21,961 nucleotides of DNA from assembly GCA_045578245.1 (NCBI GenBank), contig JAZNJX010000027.1, positions 1 through 21,961 on the forward strand. The letters are read 5' to 3'. Positions within the stretch are counted from its first letter, which is position 1. Every line of letters starts with the position of its first letter. Source of the DNA: Fimenecus sp045578245 (lineage in GTDB: Bacteria; Bacillota; Clostridia; Oscillospirales; Acutalibacteraceae). Under the pieces are notes generated by a model. The model made no database searches, was not told the DNA's origin, and saw nothing but the letters and a program-made list of their open reading frames with translations. Position numbers and translations under genes: made by a program. Positions 12,964 through 21,145 of the stretch are shown here, piece by piece.

Positions 12964-14370
12964 ATGAAGAAAACATTATCAGTTATTTTATCTATTATTA
13001 TGATTTTCTCAATGTTTGCCTTGGGTGGCGTTACATCCTTTGCGGGAAACCCAGACCAACAAGGTAGCTGTGGAAAGGGAATGGAATGGTATTATTCTGA
13101 TATACAGAGAAGTTTGTACATTAGCGGTGACGGCGAAATGTATGACTATACTGAAGGAAACCGTCCGTGGGAATCTCTAGTGGATAAAATTAAATATGTT
13201 CATATATCTGAAGCTGCTCATATAGGTAACTATGCTTTTGCGGGGATGACAAACCTTAGAGAAGTGAATTTTTCTAATTACACTCTTACTATTGGTGAAG
13301 GTGCATTTAAATCATGCGAAAACTTGAAATACATTGACGCCAGTGGATATTTAGTTGCGATAGCTCCGTCTGCCTTTGAAGGTTGTACAAGTTTGAGAAG
13401 AATAACACTTGGGCACTACATAAGATATATAGGAGATAATGCTTTTGCAGGATGTCCTATTGCATACACAATATACCAAGGTACTCCTGAACAGGAAGAT
13501 TTGATATTCTTTGAGGATGAAACTGAAAGTTTGCCAAATGTTTTTTATGGAGACACAATATACGATGTTTCGGTTGCTAAAGACGAATATCAGGTCTTAT
13601 CAGTGGTGAGTGACCGACCATTTACTTTCACAATCGAGGATAAGAAAATTGCCGAGATTATTGAAACTGCATATGAAACAGTTGAAGAAAACGGTGTAGT
13701 GTATTATGTTGGTGCTGCTGCTGTTTTAGGTAAAGGTGAGGGGAAAACGACAGTTTATACTGTGGATAATAACAACATCATTATAGGTGCATTCAGTGTT
13801 ATCTCGGGTCCATGTGCAAATAATCACAACTTCTCACATATTACCAATGATATTGAAGTAGTTGAAGATTCAACTTGTGATTATGTGGGATTTCAAGTGA
13901 ATGAATGTAAGAGATGTTCAGACTATGATGTAAGCTACATAATCAGGAAAGGTCATAATCTGACATACACAACTGTAGATGAGCCAACCTGTGTAAAGGG
14001 CGGAATGGAAATAGGCAAATGTGAAGATTGTGGCTCAGAATTTGAAAGGGCATTACCACCATTGGACCACAATTGGACTGATTGGGAAATTACTGTTGCT
14101 CCGACTGAAGAAAAGGATGGTGAAGAAGAGCGTCAGTGTACCCTGTGTGGAGAAAAGGAAAAAAGGGTTGCTTCATTATTTCCTAATATAATGGGTGATA
14201 TAAATGGCGACGGGAAAGTTACAGCCTTTGATGCACGTATGGCATTGCAGTATGCTGCAGGAAATATAGAGTTATATGAACCTCAGTTGAAATTAGCAGA
14301 TTTAACAGGTGATGGTGAAGTTACAGCCATTGATGCTCGTAATATTTTACATATAGCAGCTAATACATAA
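12964..14370 (+). CDS. Secreted BspA-type leucine-rich-repeat protein with C-terminal dockerin
   Basis: This is a 468-residue exported protein. Residues 1-28 are a signal peptide ending at TSFAG. Residues 35-62 (CGKGMEWYYS...LYISGDGEMYDY) are the usual lead-in of BspA-like proteins. LRR_5 repeats at about 80-170 show AFAGMTNL, AFKSCENL, AFEGCTSL and AFAGC. A middle region of about 200-280 is beta-rich. Residues 285-400 hold cysteine-containing repeats (CKRC, CEDCG, CTLCG, each after a GHxxT or DHxWT-type segment). Residues 411-468 are a type I dockerin with two calcium loops (GDINGDGKVTAFDAR and ADLTGDGEVTAIDAR). Dockerins plug proteins into cohesin-bearing scaffolds, so this is probably a cell-surface complex component. 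No catalytic domain is present, and the ligand is unknown. It has its own promoter and a strong terminator. Confidence 0.88.
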   Translation: MKKTLSVILSIIMIFSMFALGGVTSFAGNPDQQGSCGKGMEWYYSDIQRSLYISGDGEMYDYTEGNRPWESLVDKIKYVHISEAAHIGNYAFAGMTNLREVNFSNYTLTIGEGAFKSCENLKYIDASGYLVAIAPSAFEGCTSLRRITLGHYIRYIGDNAFAGCPIAYTIYQGTPEQEDLIFFEDETESLPNVFYGDTIYDVSVAKDEYQVLSVVSDRPFTFTIEDKKIAEIIETAYETVEENGVVYYVGAAAVLGKGEGKTTVYTVDNNNIIIGAFSVISGPCANNHNFSHITNDIEVVEDSTCDYVGFQVNECKRCSDYDVSYIIRKGHNLTYTTVDEPTCVKGGMEIGKCEDCGSEFERALPPLDHNWTDWEITVAPTEEKDGEEERQCTLCGEKEKRVASLFPNIMGDINGDGKVTAFDARMALQYAAGNIELYEPQLKLADLTGDGEVTAIDARNILHIAANT

Positions 14371-14377
14371 AAAACAA

Positions 14378-14417
14378 AAGACCACGACGGATTATTCCGT
14401 TGTGGTCTTATTTTATT
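14378..14417. terminator. Bidirectional terminator between convergent genes
   Basis: AAGACCACGACGG (14378-14390) pairs with CCGTTGTGGTCTT (14397-14409), 13 pairs with one G-U, around ATTATT, followed by ATTTTATT. The stem runs into the stop codon of the convergent decarboxylase gene. On the minus strand it is followed by a weaker T-rich tail, so it may serve both genes. Confidence 0.85.
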
Positions 14418-15736
14418 ACATTGATTTTATCAATATTATTCTTTCTAAACAGTTCAATATGCTTTTGAGTAATTTTTTCACCACTGACTGCAATCGGAAT
14501 AGCAGGGGGACAGGAAACAGTAGGGCTTGCACAGACTCTGCCGAGTGAATTTTCAACATCGATTTCTTCACTTTCATTGAAAACTGCCTGACGGATTGAT
14601 AAAACTCTTTCAGCTTTTTCAAACACAACATTTTCGGCATGTGTGCTTTTTTTAATTTCAAGATTTTCAAAAGCTTTTTTCAGTTTATCAAAATCCCTTT
14701 GAGAATTCTGCGGGGAAATCATAAATACAACAAAATCATCGTCAGCATATTCAAATTCAATGCCGTATTCACGAAAATATGATTTGAAGTCAAAATCAAA
14801 CCCACGAAAATCGGCAGTTATTTTTAATGGCTCATCAGCAAGGTTTGAAATACCTTTTTGAAACATAACTTTCTTGATTTCATCGCATTTTGTTGTGCAG
14901 ATTTTTATCTCATCCCTGATTTTTTCGTCAATATATTTATTACACAAATCAAGTGATTGCAATATCAGATATGACGGACTTGTTGAACCAAAAATTGCCA
15001 TAGCATTGACTGCATTTTGCGAGAATGAGTATCTGTTATCACTCGCAATATGCAAATATCCACCACCAGTAAGTACCGGGAGAGTTTTGTGTGCTGAATC
15101 GCAACACATATCAGCACCAAGGCTTATTGGGTGCATATCGTTTTTACAGAATTTCAGATAACTTCCGTGAGCATTATCCACAAGCAACGGAATATCGAAT
15201 TTCCTGCAAACTTTTGAAATGCTTGGGATATCACACATCCTACCTAAATAATCAGGACTTGTAATGTAAACTGCAAATGGTTTGTTTTCGAAATTGCTCA
15301 GTTTTTCTTCGATTTGCTTTGCAGTAACAATACAAGAGCAAATACTATCAGTTGATGAGGGATAAATCCATTCAACATCTGCATCAAGTTTTGCAAGGGC
15401 ATAGATAAATGATTTGTGTGCGTTTCGTCCTGCAAGTACAAAAGGTCTGTTTGTCTTATCTGCCTTTAAATATGCAAGATAAAGCATGGTGTTTATGCTT
15501 TGACTCGACCCACCTGTAGAATAAAGTGTTTTTGCTGTGCCAAAAAGTGAACTAGCATTTTCTTCACTCTTTTTGATTATTCCGTCAGGTGCATAAAGTT
15601 CATCAGCACCCTTTATTTCAGTAATATCAAAGGCTTCACAGCCTAAAAAAGACACACCCTTATGACCCGGCATATGGAGTCGGGCAGTATTACTTTTAAT
15701 GTAATTCTGCACAAAGTCAAAAATTGGTGTGTCCAT
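14408..15736 (-). CDS. Orn/Lys/Arg decarboxylase-family PLP enzyme
   Basis: This 442-residue fold-type I PLP enzyme belongs to the major Orn/Lys/Arg decarboxylase domain family. HMPGHKG (21-27) is the family's N-terminal motif and STGGSSQSIN (73-82) binds the cofactor phosphate. VDNAHGSYL (186-194) holds the ring-contacting Asp187 and SAHKTLPVLTGGG has the Schiff-base Lys217. CPPAIPIAVSGE near the end is the typical C-terminal segment. Members make cadaverine, putrescine or agmatine, or act on other amino acids; the substrate cannot be assigned. It is a short form, lacking the long extra domain of the inducible enterobacterial enzymes. It lies 16 bases downstream of the SCIFF maturase gene on the same strand and is probably co-transcribed with it, although no functional link is known. 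Confidence 0.85.
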   Translation of the reverse strand: MDTPIFDFVQNYIKSNTARLHMPGHKGVSFLGCEAFDITEIKGADELYAPDGIIKKSEENASSLFGTAKTLYSTGGSSQSINTMLYLAYLKADKTNRPFVLAGRNAHKSFIYALAKLDADVEWIYPSSTDSICSCIVTAKQIEEKLSNFENKPFAVYITSPDYLGRMCDIPSISKVCRKFDIPLLVDNAHGSYLKFCKNDMHPISLGADMCCDSAHKTLPVLTGGGYLHIASDNRYSFSQNAVNAMAIFGSTSPSYLILQSLDLCNKYIDEKIRDEIKICTTKCDEIKKVMFQKGISNLADEPLKITADFRGFDFDFKSYFREYGIEFEYADDDFVVFMISPQNSQRDFDKLKKAFENLEIKKSTHAENVVFEKAERVLSIRQAVFNESEEIDVENSLGRVCASPTVSCPPAIPIAVSGEKITQKHIELFRKNNIDKINVIK

Positions 15737-15752
15737 TTGTTTTATTCCTTTT

Positions 15753-17120
15753 TTATTTTTCTTCTGCTTCTGCGACCTGAATCATAACTGCACATTCGAT
15801 ACGTTTCTTGAAAAGTTCACAGCCATATTCATAAATACCAGTGATTTTACCTGATGCGTGGTATGAGTTTGCAGCACAACCACCTGAACAGTAGAGCTTT
15901 GCCCAACAATTGTTACATTCGGGTCTTGCATAAGCATTACAAAGTTTGAACTCATTCTGAATTTCCTTGTTTGTAACACCGTCATAGATATTACCTAAAA
16001 GGTATTTTGTATCACCAACAAACTGATGGCAGGGATAAAGGTCTCCCGTTGGTGTAACTGCCATATACTCAGTTCCTGAGCCACAGCCTGAAATTCTCTT
16101 GTAAATACAAGGACCATGTTTAAGGTCAAGCATATAGTGGTAAAACGTAAAAGGTCTGCCTTCCTTTTTTCTCTTAATCATTTCTTTTGCAAGAATTTCA
16201 TACTGTTCATAAAGAATTGGCAAATCTTCCTGAGTCAATGCACTTACATCTTCAGGAGAGCAAACAACTGGCTCCATACTCAGTTCTGTAAAGCCTAAAT
16301 CAGCCATATGGAAAATATCGTTTGTGAAATCAACATTTTTATGAGTGAATGTACCACGCATATAGTAACTTTTGCCACCACGGCGCTTAACAAATTCCTG
16401 GAATTTAGGAACGATAGTATCGTAGCTACCACGACCCATATAGTCAACACGAAGTCTGTCGTGAACGTCTTTTCTTCCGTCAAGGCTTAACACAACATTA
16501 CTCATTTCACGATTTGAGAAGTCAATAACATCGTCGTCAATGAGCATACCGTTTGTAGTAAGTGTAAAACGGAAATTCTTGTTGTGAATTTTTTCCTGAA
16601 CACGTGCATAAGAAACTAATTCTTTCACAACATCCCAGTTCATAAGAGGTTCGCCACCAAAGAAGTCAACTTCGAGATTTCTTCTTGTACCTGAATTTTC
16701 AATAAGAAAATCAAGTGCACGCTTACCAACTTCAAAACTCATTAAGGCTCTTTCTCCGTGGTATTTACCCTGACTTGCAAAGCAGTATTCACAGTTGAGA
16801 TTACAAGTGTGAGCAACATGAAGGCAGAGTGCCTTAATAACAGTATTTCTGTTTTTGAAATCAAAAGCCATACCTTCATATGTATCAGGTGTGAAGAGTT
16901 TTCCATTTTCCTCAAGATACTTAACATCTTCAAGACATAAACGAACATCTTCTTCTGTTATATCATTGTATTTTTCTGTAATTTCCTTAACGATTTCGTC
17001 AGCGCTTTTTTCTTTATAAAGAGAGATTATATCGTAAGCCACTTCATCAACTGTATGTACAGAACCACTACAAGTGTCAAGAACAATATTGTAACCATTA
17101 AGTTTGTACTGATGTACCAT
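15753..17120 (-). CDS. scfB: SCIFF peptide radical SAM maturase
   Basis: This 455-residue radical SAM/SPASM enzyme installs a thioether cross-link in the SCIFF peptide. Residues 1-80 are a peptide-binding (RRE-like) domain. CNLNCEYC (106-113) gives the radical cluster ligands Cys106, Cys110 and Cys113, and FFGGEPL (about 153-159) is the GGE motif. The C-terminal SPASM region holds many cysteines (CIYKRISGCGSG, YPCHQF, CNNCWAKLYCSGGC, YGCELF) for auxiliary Fe-S clusters. The gene follows the precursor on the same strand across an intrinsic terminator. The Shine-Dalgarno is weak, so it is probably made at a much lower level than its substrate. Confidence 0.95.
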   Translation of the reverse strand: MVHQYKLNGYNIVLDTCSGSVHTVDEVAYDIISLYKEKSADEIVKEITEKYNDITEEDVRLCLEDVKYLEENGKLFTPDTYEGMAFDFKNRNTVIKALCLHVAHTCNLNCEYCFASQGKYHGERALMSFEVGKRALDFLIENSGTRRNLEVDFFGGEPLMNWDVVKELVSYARVQEKIHNKNFRFTLTTNGMLIDDDVIDFSNREMSNVVLSLDGRKDVHDRLRVDYMGRGSYDTIVPKFQEFVKRRGGKSYYMRGTFTHKNVDFTNDIFHMADLGFTELSMEPVVCSPEDVSALTQEDLPILYEQYEILAKEMIKRKKEGRPFTFYHYMLDLKHGPCIYKRISGCGSGTEYMAVTPTGDLYPCHQFVGDTKYLLGNIYDGVTNKEIQNEFKLCNAYARPECNNCWAKLYCSGGCAANSYHASGKITGIYEYGCELFKKRIECAVMIQVAEAEEK

Positions 17121-17139
17121 AATTTCAACTCATTTCAAC

Positions 17140-17171
17140 AAAAAACAGGTAATACACATTTGCATTACCTG
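17140..17171 (-). terminator. Attenuating terminator between SCIFF precursor and maturase
   Basis: On the minus strand, CAGGTAAT (17164-17171) pairs with ATTACCTG (17146-17153), with two further inner pairs after a mismatch. Six T residues (17140-17145) follow. It sits between the precursor stop and the maturase start. Partial read-through would give excess precursor over enzyme. Confidence 0.8.
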
Positions 17172-17197
17172 CTTTCAGCAATTAGATTTTTAATTTC

Positions 17198-17347
17198 TTA
17201 TTTGCTTTCGCAGTTTTCGCACTGCTGGTTAGCAACACCACAAGATGTCTTGCAAGCTGACTGGCAAGATGTCTGGCATTCGCCACAACCACCATTTTCA
17301 ACAGAAGCTGTAAGGTCTCTTGTTTCGATTGTCTTAATTCTTTCCAT
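17198..17347 (-). CDS. scfA: SCIFF precursor peptide (ScfA), seven-cysteine variant
   Basis: This 49-residue ribosomally made peptide is the substrate of the neighbouring radical SAM maturase. Its sequence begins MERIKTIETRDLTASVENGG, and the cysteine-rich core CGECQTSCQSACKTSCGVAN (21-40) is the hallmark of the 'six cysteines in forty-five residues' family. The cysteines are 21, 24, 28, 32, 36 and 43, plus an additional Cys46 in the tail CENCESK. The leader (1-19) is the part bound by the enzyme's recognition domain. AGGAG lies about 8 bases before the ATG and a near-consensus promoter is further upstream. SCIFF is almost universal in Clostridia; the role of the mature peptide is unknown. 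Confidence 0.95.
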   Translation of the reverse strand: MERIKTIETRDLTASVENGGCGECQTSCQSACKTSCGVANQQCENCESK

Positions 17348-17390
17348 AGTAATATCTCCTATCTGAATAATATCAAATATTTACAAAAAA

Positions 17391-17419
17391 AGTATAACAC
17401 AAGGGCCATTTTGTGTCAA
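17391..17419 (-). promoter_or_regulatory. Strong promoter of the SCIFF operon
   Basis: On the minus strand, consensus TTGACA (17414-17419), 17 bases, then TATACT (17391-17396). The spacer carries a small inverted repeat, ACACAA (17397-17402) and TTGTGT (17411-17416), which might be an operator or chance. Confidence 0.85.
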
Positions 17420-17454
17420 GAGTAAAATGGGCAGTGAAAGACATAGTAAATCAA

Positions 17455-17483
17455 TTGAATTTTCAATAGAATAAATATATAAA
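17455..17483 (+). promoter_or_regulatory. Candidate promoter of the nadB-nadC-folC operon
   Basis: TTGAAT (17455-17460), 17 bases, then TATAAA (17478-17483), which would leave a leader of roughly 90 bases. Two other TATAAT hexamers lie at 17524 and 17535 but have no well-spaced -35. Confidence 0.45.
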
Positions 17484-17518
17484 ATGTAAAAAATATCTGT
17501 TAATCTTGAGGAAAGTGT

Positions 17519-17532
17519 GATATTATAATATC
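17519..17532. promoter_or_regulatory. 14-bp perfect palindrome upstream of nadB
   Basis: GATATTATAATATC is a perfect palindrome 46 bases before the nadB start and overlaps a TATAAT. It could be a repressor site for a NAD-synthesis regulator, but AT-rich palindromes arise easily in such DNA. Confidence 0.25.
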
Positions 17533-17577
17533 TGTATAATTATATTTATTTCGTTTTTGAAAGAAGATGAATGTAAA

Positions 17578-19038
17578 ATGAGTAAAAAATGTGATGTTCT
17601 TATAGTTGGTTGTGGTGTCGCAGGACTTAATACCGCACTTTCATTGCCAAGTAATCTGAATGTTATAGTGCTCGCCAAAAAGAGTAACACAGACTCAAAC
17701 TCTTCACTTGCACAGGGTGGTGTTGCTGCTGTTCTTGACTTGGAAAATGACAGTTATGATTTACATATCAACGATACTATGATTGCAGGTAAACATGCAA
17801 ATGATATTGATGCAGTTACAACTCTCGTTCATGAAGGACCTGCAGAGATTTATAAAGTCATTGAGTACGGTGTTGAGTTTGATAAAAAGCCTGACGGTGA
17901 ACTTAATATGACTCTTGAAGGTGGACACAGTCGCAGAAGAATTGTTCACCATAAGGATACAACCGGTGCAGAATTGGTTCGTGCTATGGTAGCGGAAGCA
18001 CAGACAAGAGAGAATATTACAATTGTTGAGAATTCTCCGGTGTTTAAATTAACAAGAGTAAAAAGCGGTATTTGTACACATTATCTTACTGAAGATGGAC
18101 AAGATGAGATTTTTGCTTCATATTGTGTACTTGCAACTGGTGGTATAGGCAGAGTTTATAAATATACAACTAATCCGCAGGTTGCAACGGGTGACGGTGT
18201 GCGTCTTGCTTTTGAATTGGGTGCAAGAATAAAGAACCTGAGTTATGTTCAGTTTCATCCAACAGCATTTAATTCTGAAGATAATGAGCAGTTTCTTATA
18301 AGTGAGGCAGTTCGTGGTGAGGGTGCGTATCTTCTTAACTGCAACACGGCACGTTTTATGCATCCTTATGATCAACGACTCGAACTTGCTCCTCGTGATG
18401 TTGTTTCAAAGTCTATTATTCTTGAATCACGTCGTACAGGAAGTAATAATTTTTATCTTGATATTACTCATCGTGACCGTGAATATCTTCTCAATCGTTT
18501 CCCAGGAATATATCAGGGTTGTTTAAAATACAATGTGGATATCACAAAGGATTTAATACCAATTTTTCCTTGTCAGCATTACCTTATGGGTGGAATTGAA
18601 GTTGACCTTAATGGACGAACAACAATTTCCAGACTCTACGCAGTTGGTGAATGCTCAAATACAGGTGTTCACGGTAGGAACCGACTCGCAAGTAACTCTC
18701 TTTTGGAAGCACTTGTATTCGGTAAACGTGCTGCTGATGATATTGTACGTTGTATCGATATGAAATACCCTGAAGTGCAGATTTCAGAGGTGGAAAAACA
18801 GGACCTTGACGGTGCACCACTTTTAAAGGGTGTTTGTAATGAAATCCGTGATATTATGCAACGTTCATATTTTGTAATGCCTGCAAATGAAGATGCAGTA
18901 AGAAACGGATATAAACGTGTCCGTGAAATCTTAACAAGACTTAAAAATGGTAAATTTAAAGTTACTCCTGACTATTGCGAAGCATTAAGCATTGCAACAG
19001 TTGCTTATATAATTCTCAAGGAGGTCAATGACCAATGA
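17578..19038 (+). CDS. nadB: L-aspartate oxidase NadB
   Basis: This 486-residue FAD enzyme oxidises L-aspartate to iminoaspartate, the first step of de novo NAD synthesis. The FAD motif GCGVAG is at 11-16 and SNSSLAQGGVAAV follows at about 40-52. GGHSRRRIVHHKDTTGAEL, the substrate-contact region of the aspartate oxidase/fumarate reductase group, lies near 115-135, and GRNRLASNSLLEALVFGKRAA is the closing FAD segment. It is somewhat shorter than Bacillus NadB (about 530) at the C-terminus. The ATG at 17578 is preferred over a TTG at 17557, which has no ribosome site. Its stop overlaps the nadC start (ATGA), with AAGGAGG inside the end of nadB. nadA, the usual partner that makes quinolinate, is not in this window. 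Confidence 0.95.
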   Translation: MSKKCDVLIVGCGVAGLNTALSLPSNLNVIVLAKKSNTDSNSSLAQGGVAAVLDLENDSYDLHINDTMIAGKHANDIDAVTTLVHEGPAEIYKVIEYGVEFDKKPDGELNMTLEGGHSRRRIVHHKDTTGAELVRAMVAEAQTRENITIVENSPVFKLTRVKSGICTHYLTEDGQDEIFASYCVLATGGIGRVYKYTTNPQVATGDGVRLAFELGARIKNLSYVQFHPTAFNSEDNEQFLISEAVRGEGAYLLNCNTARFMHPYDQRLELAPRDVVSKSIILESRRTGSNNFYLDITHRDREYLLNRFPGIYQGCLKYNVDITKDLIPIFPCQHYLMGGIEVDLNGRTTISRLYAVGECSNTGVHGRNRLASNSLLEALVFGKRAADDIVRCIDMKYPEVQISEVEKQDLDGAPLLKGVCNEIRDIMQRSYFVMPANEDAVRNGYKRVREILTRLKNGKFKVTPDYCEALSIATVAYIILKEVNDQ

Positions 19039-19871
19039 AATTAAATCAGTTCTATGTAGATAAACTTATTAAAGAAGCAATCGGTGAAGATATTAATTAT
19101 ATCGACGTTTCTGCTGACTACCTTATTCCTGAAGAACAGAGGAATGACTCATATTTTGTAGCAAAGGCTGATGGTGTGCTTTGTGGTCTTGATATCGCAA
19201 TGAGAGTTTTCACTCTTCTTGACGATACTTTCACATACACAGTTTATAAAAACGATGGTGACGAAGTAAAAGCAGGAGACTTGATTGTTGAATTCAATGG
19301 TAAAACTGCTTGCCTTTTAAAGGGTGAAAGAACAGCTCTTAACATTATTCAGCATATGTCAGGTATTGCAACTGCAACTAACAAGGCAGTAAAACTTTGT
19401 GAAGGCACAAACGCATCTGTTACAGATACAAGAAAGACTCTTCCAGGACTTCGTGCATTGCAGAAATATGCAGTAGTTTGTGGTGGTGGCAAAAACCATA
19501 GATATAACCTTTCAGATGGCGCAATGCTTAAGGATAACCATATTGACGCAGGTGGCGGAATCACAAATGCTGTTGAAATTCTTCGTAGTAAGCTTGGTCA
19601 TATGGTAAAAATCGAAGTAGAGACCCGAAACTTCGACGAAGTTAAAGAAGCAGTTGCAGCAGGTGCTGATATCATTATGCTCGATAATATGAATAATGAG
19701 CAGATGAGAAAATGCGTAGAGTTTATTGACGGCAGAGCAAAAACAGAAGCATCAGGAAATATTACACTTGATAATATTGCAGATGTTGCAAAAACAGGTG
19801 TTGATATTATTTCTCTCGGTGCATTGACACACTCAGTTAAAGCCTTTGATATTTCAATGAAAATGAGATAG
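19035..19871 (+). CDS. nadC: Quinolinate phosphoribosyltransferase NadC
   Basis: This 278-residue cytoplasmic enzyme converts quinolinate and PRPP to nicotinate mononucleotide with loss of CO2. The conserved blocks are all present: ERTALNIIQHMSGIAT (98-113), DTRKTLPGLR (131-140), GGGKNHRYNLSDGAMLKDNHI (150-170), IEVET and MLDNM. The C-terminal SLGALTHSVKAFDISMK is typical. Length is normal. It overlaps nadB by 4 bases and is followed 2 bases later by folC, so the three genes are translationally coupled. Confidence 0.97.
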   Translation: MKLNQFYVDKLIKEAIGEDINYIDVSADYLIPEEQRNDSYFVAKADGVLCGLDIAMRVFTLLDDTFTYTVYKNDGDEVKAGDLIVEFNGKTACLLKGERTALNIIQHMSGIATATNKAVKLCEGTNASVTDTRKTLPGLRALQKYAVVCGGGKNHRYNLSDGAMLKDNHIDAGGGITNAVEILRSKLGHMVKIEVETRNFDEVKEAVAAGADIIMLDNMNNEQMRKCVEFIDGRAKTEASGNITLDNIADVAKTGVDIISLGALTHSVKAFDISMKMR

Positions 19872-19873
19872 AT

Positions 19874-21121
19874 ATGAATTTTACAGAATCAGTTAAATAT
19901 ATCCATTCACTTTTAGCATTTGGAATAAAACCGGGACTTGAACGGATTTCAATGCTTTTAGCACTGCTCGATAATCCACAGGATAAGTTGAAAATTATTC
20001 ACGTTGCAGGAACAAACGGAAAAGGCTCAACTTCTACAATGATTTCCAATATGCTTATAGCAGACGGACATAAAACGGGACTTTTCACATCACCTTATGT
20101 AATTGATTTCTGCGAGAGAATCCAGATTGATGGTGAAAAAGTCGATAAGGATGTTTTTGCAGAGTGTGTTAGCGAAGTTCGTGAAAAAATCGAAGAAATA
20201 AACAAGCAAGACATAATCATTACTGAATTTGAGGCTATAACAGTTTCTGCTTTTCTCTGTTTTGTAAAAGCAGAATGTGAATATGTTGTACTTGAAGTGG
20301 GGCTTGGTGGAAGATTTGATGCAACTAATGTGGTGAAAAAACCTGAAGCAGTTGTGATTACATCAATTTCACTTGACCATATCGCAATTCTTGGTGACAC
20401 AATCGAAAAAATTGCCTTTGAAAAATGTGGAATTATCAAAGAAAATGTACCGGTGATTACATCTGCGAATCAACACAGTGATGCTCTCAAAGTAATAAAA
20501 GACACTTGTGAAAAGAGAAACTGTGATTTGATTATCACAGACCCACACAAAACTGAAATTCATGATGATTCAATTTTTGGTACAGTTTTCTCTTATGACG
20601 AAAATGTATATAAAACAAGACTTACTGGAAATCACCAGATTGAAAATGCAGTCAATGCTATTGAATGTGCAAAGACTCTTGGAATAAGTGAAATTGCGAT
20701 AGCACAAGGCATTGAGAACACAAGAATGATTGCACGAATGGAAATTATCGGTGAGAATCCACTTGTAATCCGTGATGGTGGTCATAACGAGGGCTGTGCA
20801 AATGCTTTGTATAATTTCCTCGAAAAATACAAAGTGAAAAATATAAATATGTTAATCGGTTTAATGGCTGATAAGGATGTAGAGGGTTATGTTGAGAAAA
20901 TTTCACCACTTTGCAAATCGGTTGTAACAGTGACTCCATCAAATCCAAGAGCCTTAAATGGTGAAACATTAAAAGAAATCACAGAAAAATACTGTGATAA
21001 CACGAAATTTATAAATAATCCAAAAGAGGGTTATAAATATATTCTTTCAAATACCAAAGAAGATGAAACAGTTTTAATCTGTGGTTCATTTTATATGATG
21101 AGTGACATCTTTTCTGATTAA
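19874..21121 (+). CDS. folC: Folylpolyglutamate synthase / dihydrofolate synthase
   Basis: This 415-residue Mur-ligase-fold ATPase adds glutamate to folates (and to dihydropteroate in bifunctional forms), keeping the cofactor in the cell. The P-loop GTNGKGS lies at 46-52, and TGLFTSPYVIDFCERIQIDGE (about 67-87) is the folate-binding segment. TEFEAITVSAF, VLEVGLGGRFDATN and SISLDHIAILGDT follow as the central-domain motifs, and LIGLMADKD and TPSNPRALN mark the C-terminal domain. Length is typical. It starts 2 bases after nadC with only a weak Shine-Dalgarno, so translation probably depends on coupling. nadBC with folC puts NAD and folate cofactor synthesis under common control. Confidence 0.93.
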   Translation: MNFTESVKYIHSLLAFGIKPGLERISMLLALLDNPQDKLKIIHVAGTNGKGSTSTMISNMLIADGHKTGLFTSPYVIDFCERIQIDGEKVDKDVFAECVSEVREKIEEINKQDIIITEFEAITVSAFLCFVKAECEYVVLEVGLGGRFDATNVVKKPEAVVITSISLDHIAILGDTIEKIAFEKCGIIKENVPVITSANQHSDALKVIKDTCEKRNCDLIITDPHKTEIHDDSIFGTVFSYDENVYKTRLTGNHQIENAVNAIECAKTLGISEIAIAQGIENTRMIARMEIIGENPLVIRDGGHNEGCANALYNFLEKYKVKNINMLIGLMADKDVEGYVEKISPLCKSVVTVTPSNPRALNGETLKEITEKYCDNTKFINNPKEGYKYILSNTKEDETVLICGSFYMMSDIFSD

Positions 21122-21145
21122 ACCTGAAGAAAGGCGGAATACCTT

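Noticed and set aside
17420..17577. Riboswitch in the nadB leader
   Set aside because: The stretch is AT-rich with no strong nested stems or recognisable conserved core; only a 14-bp palindrome stands out.
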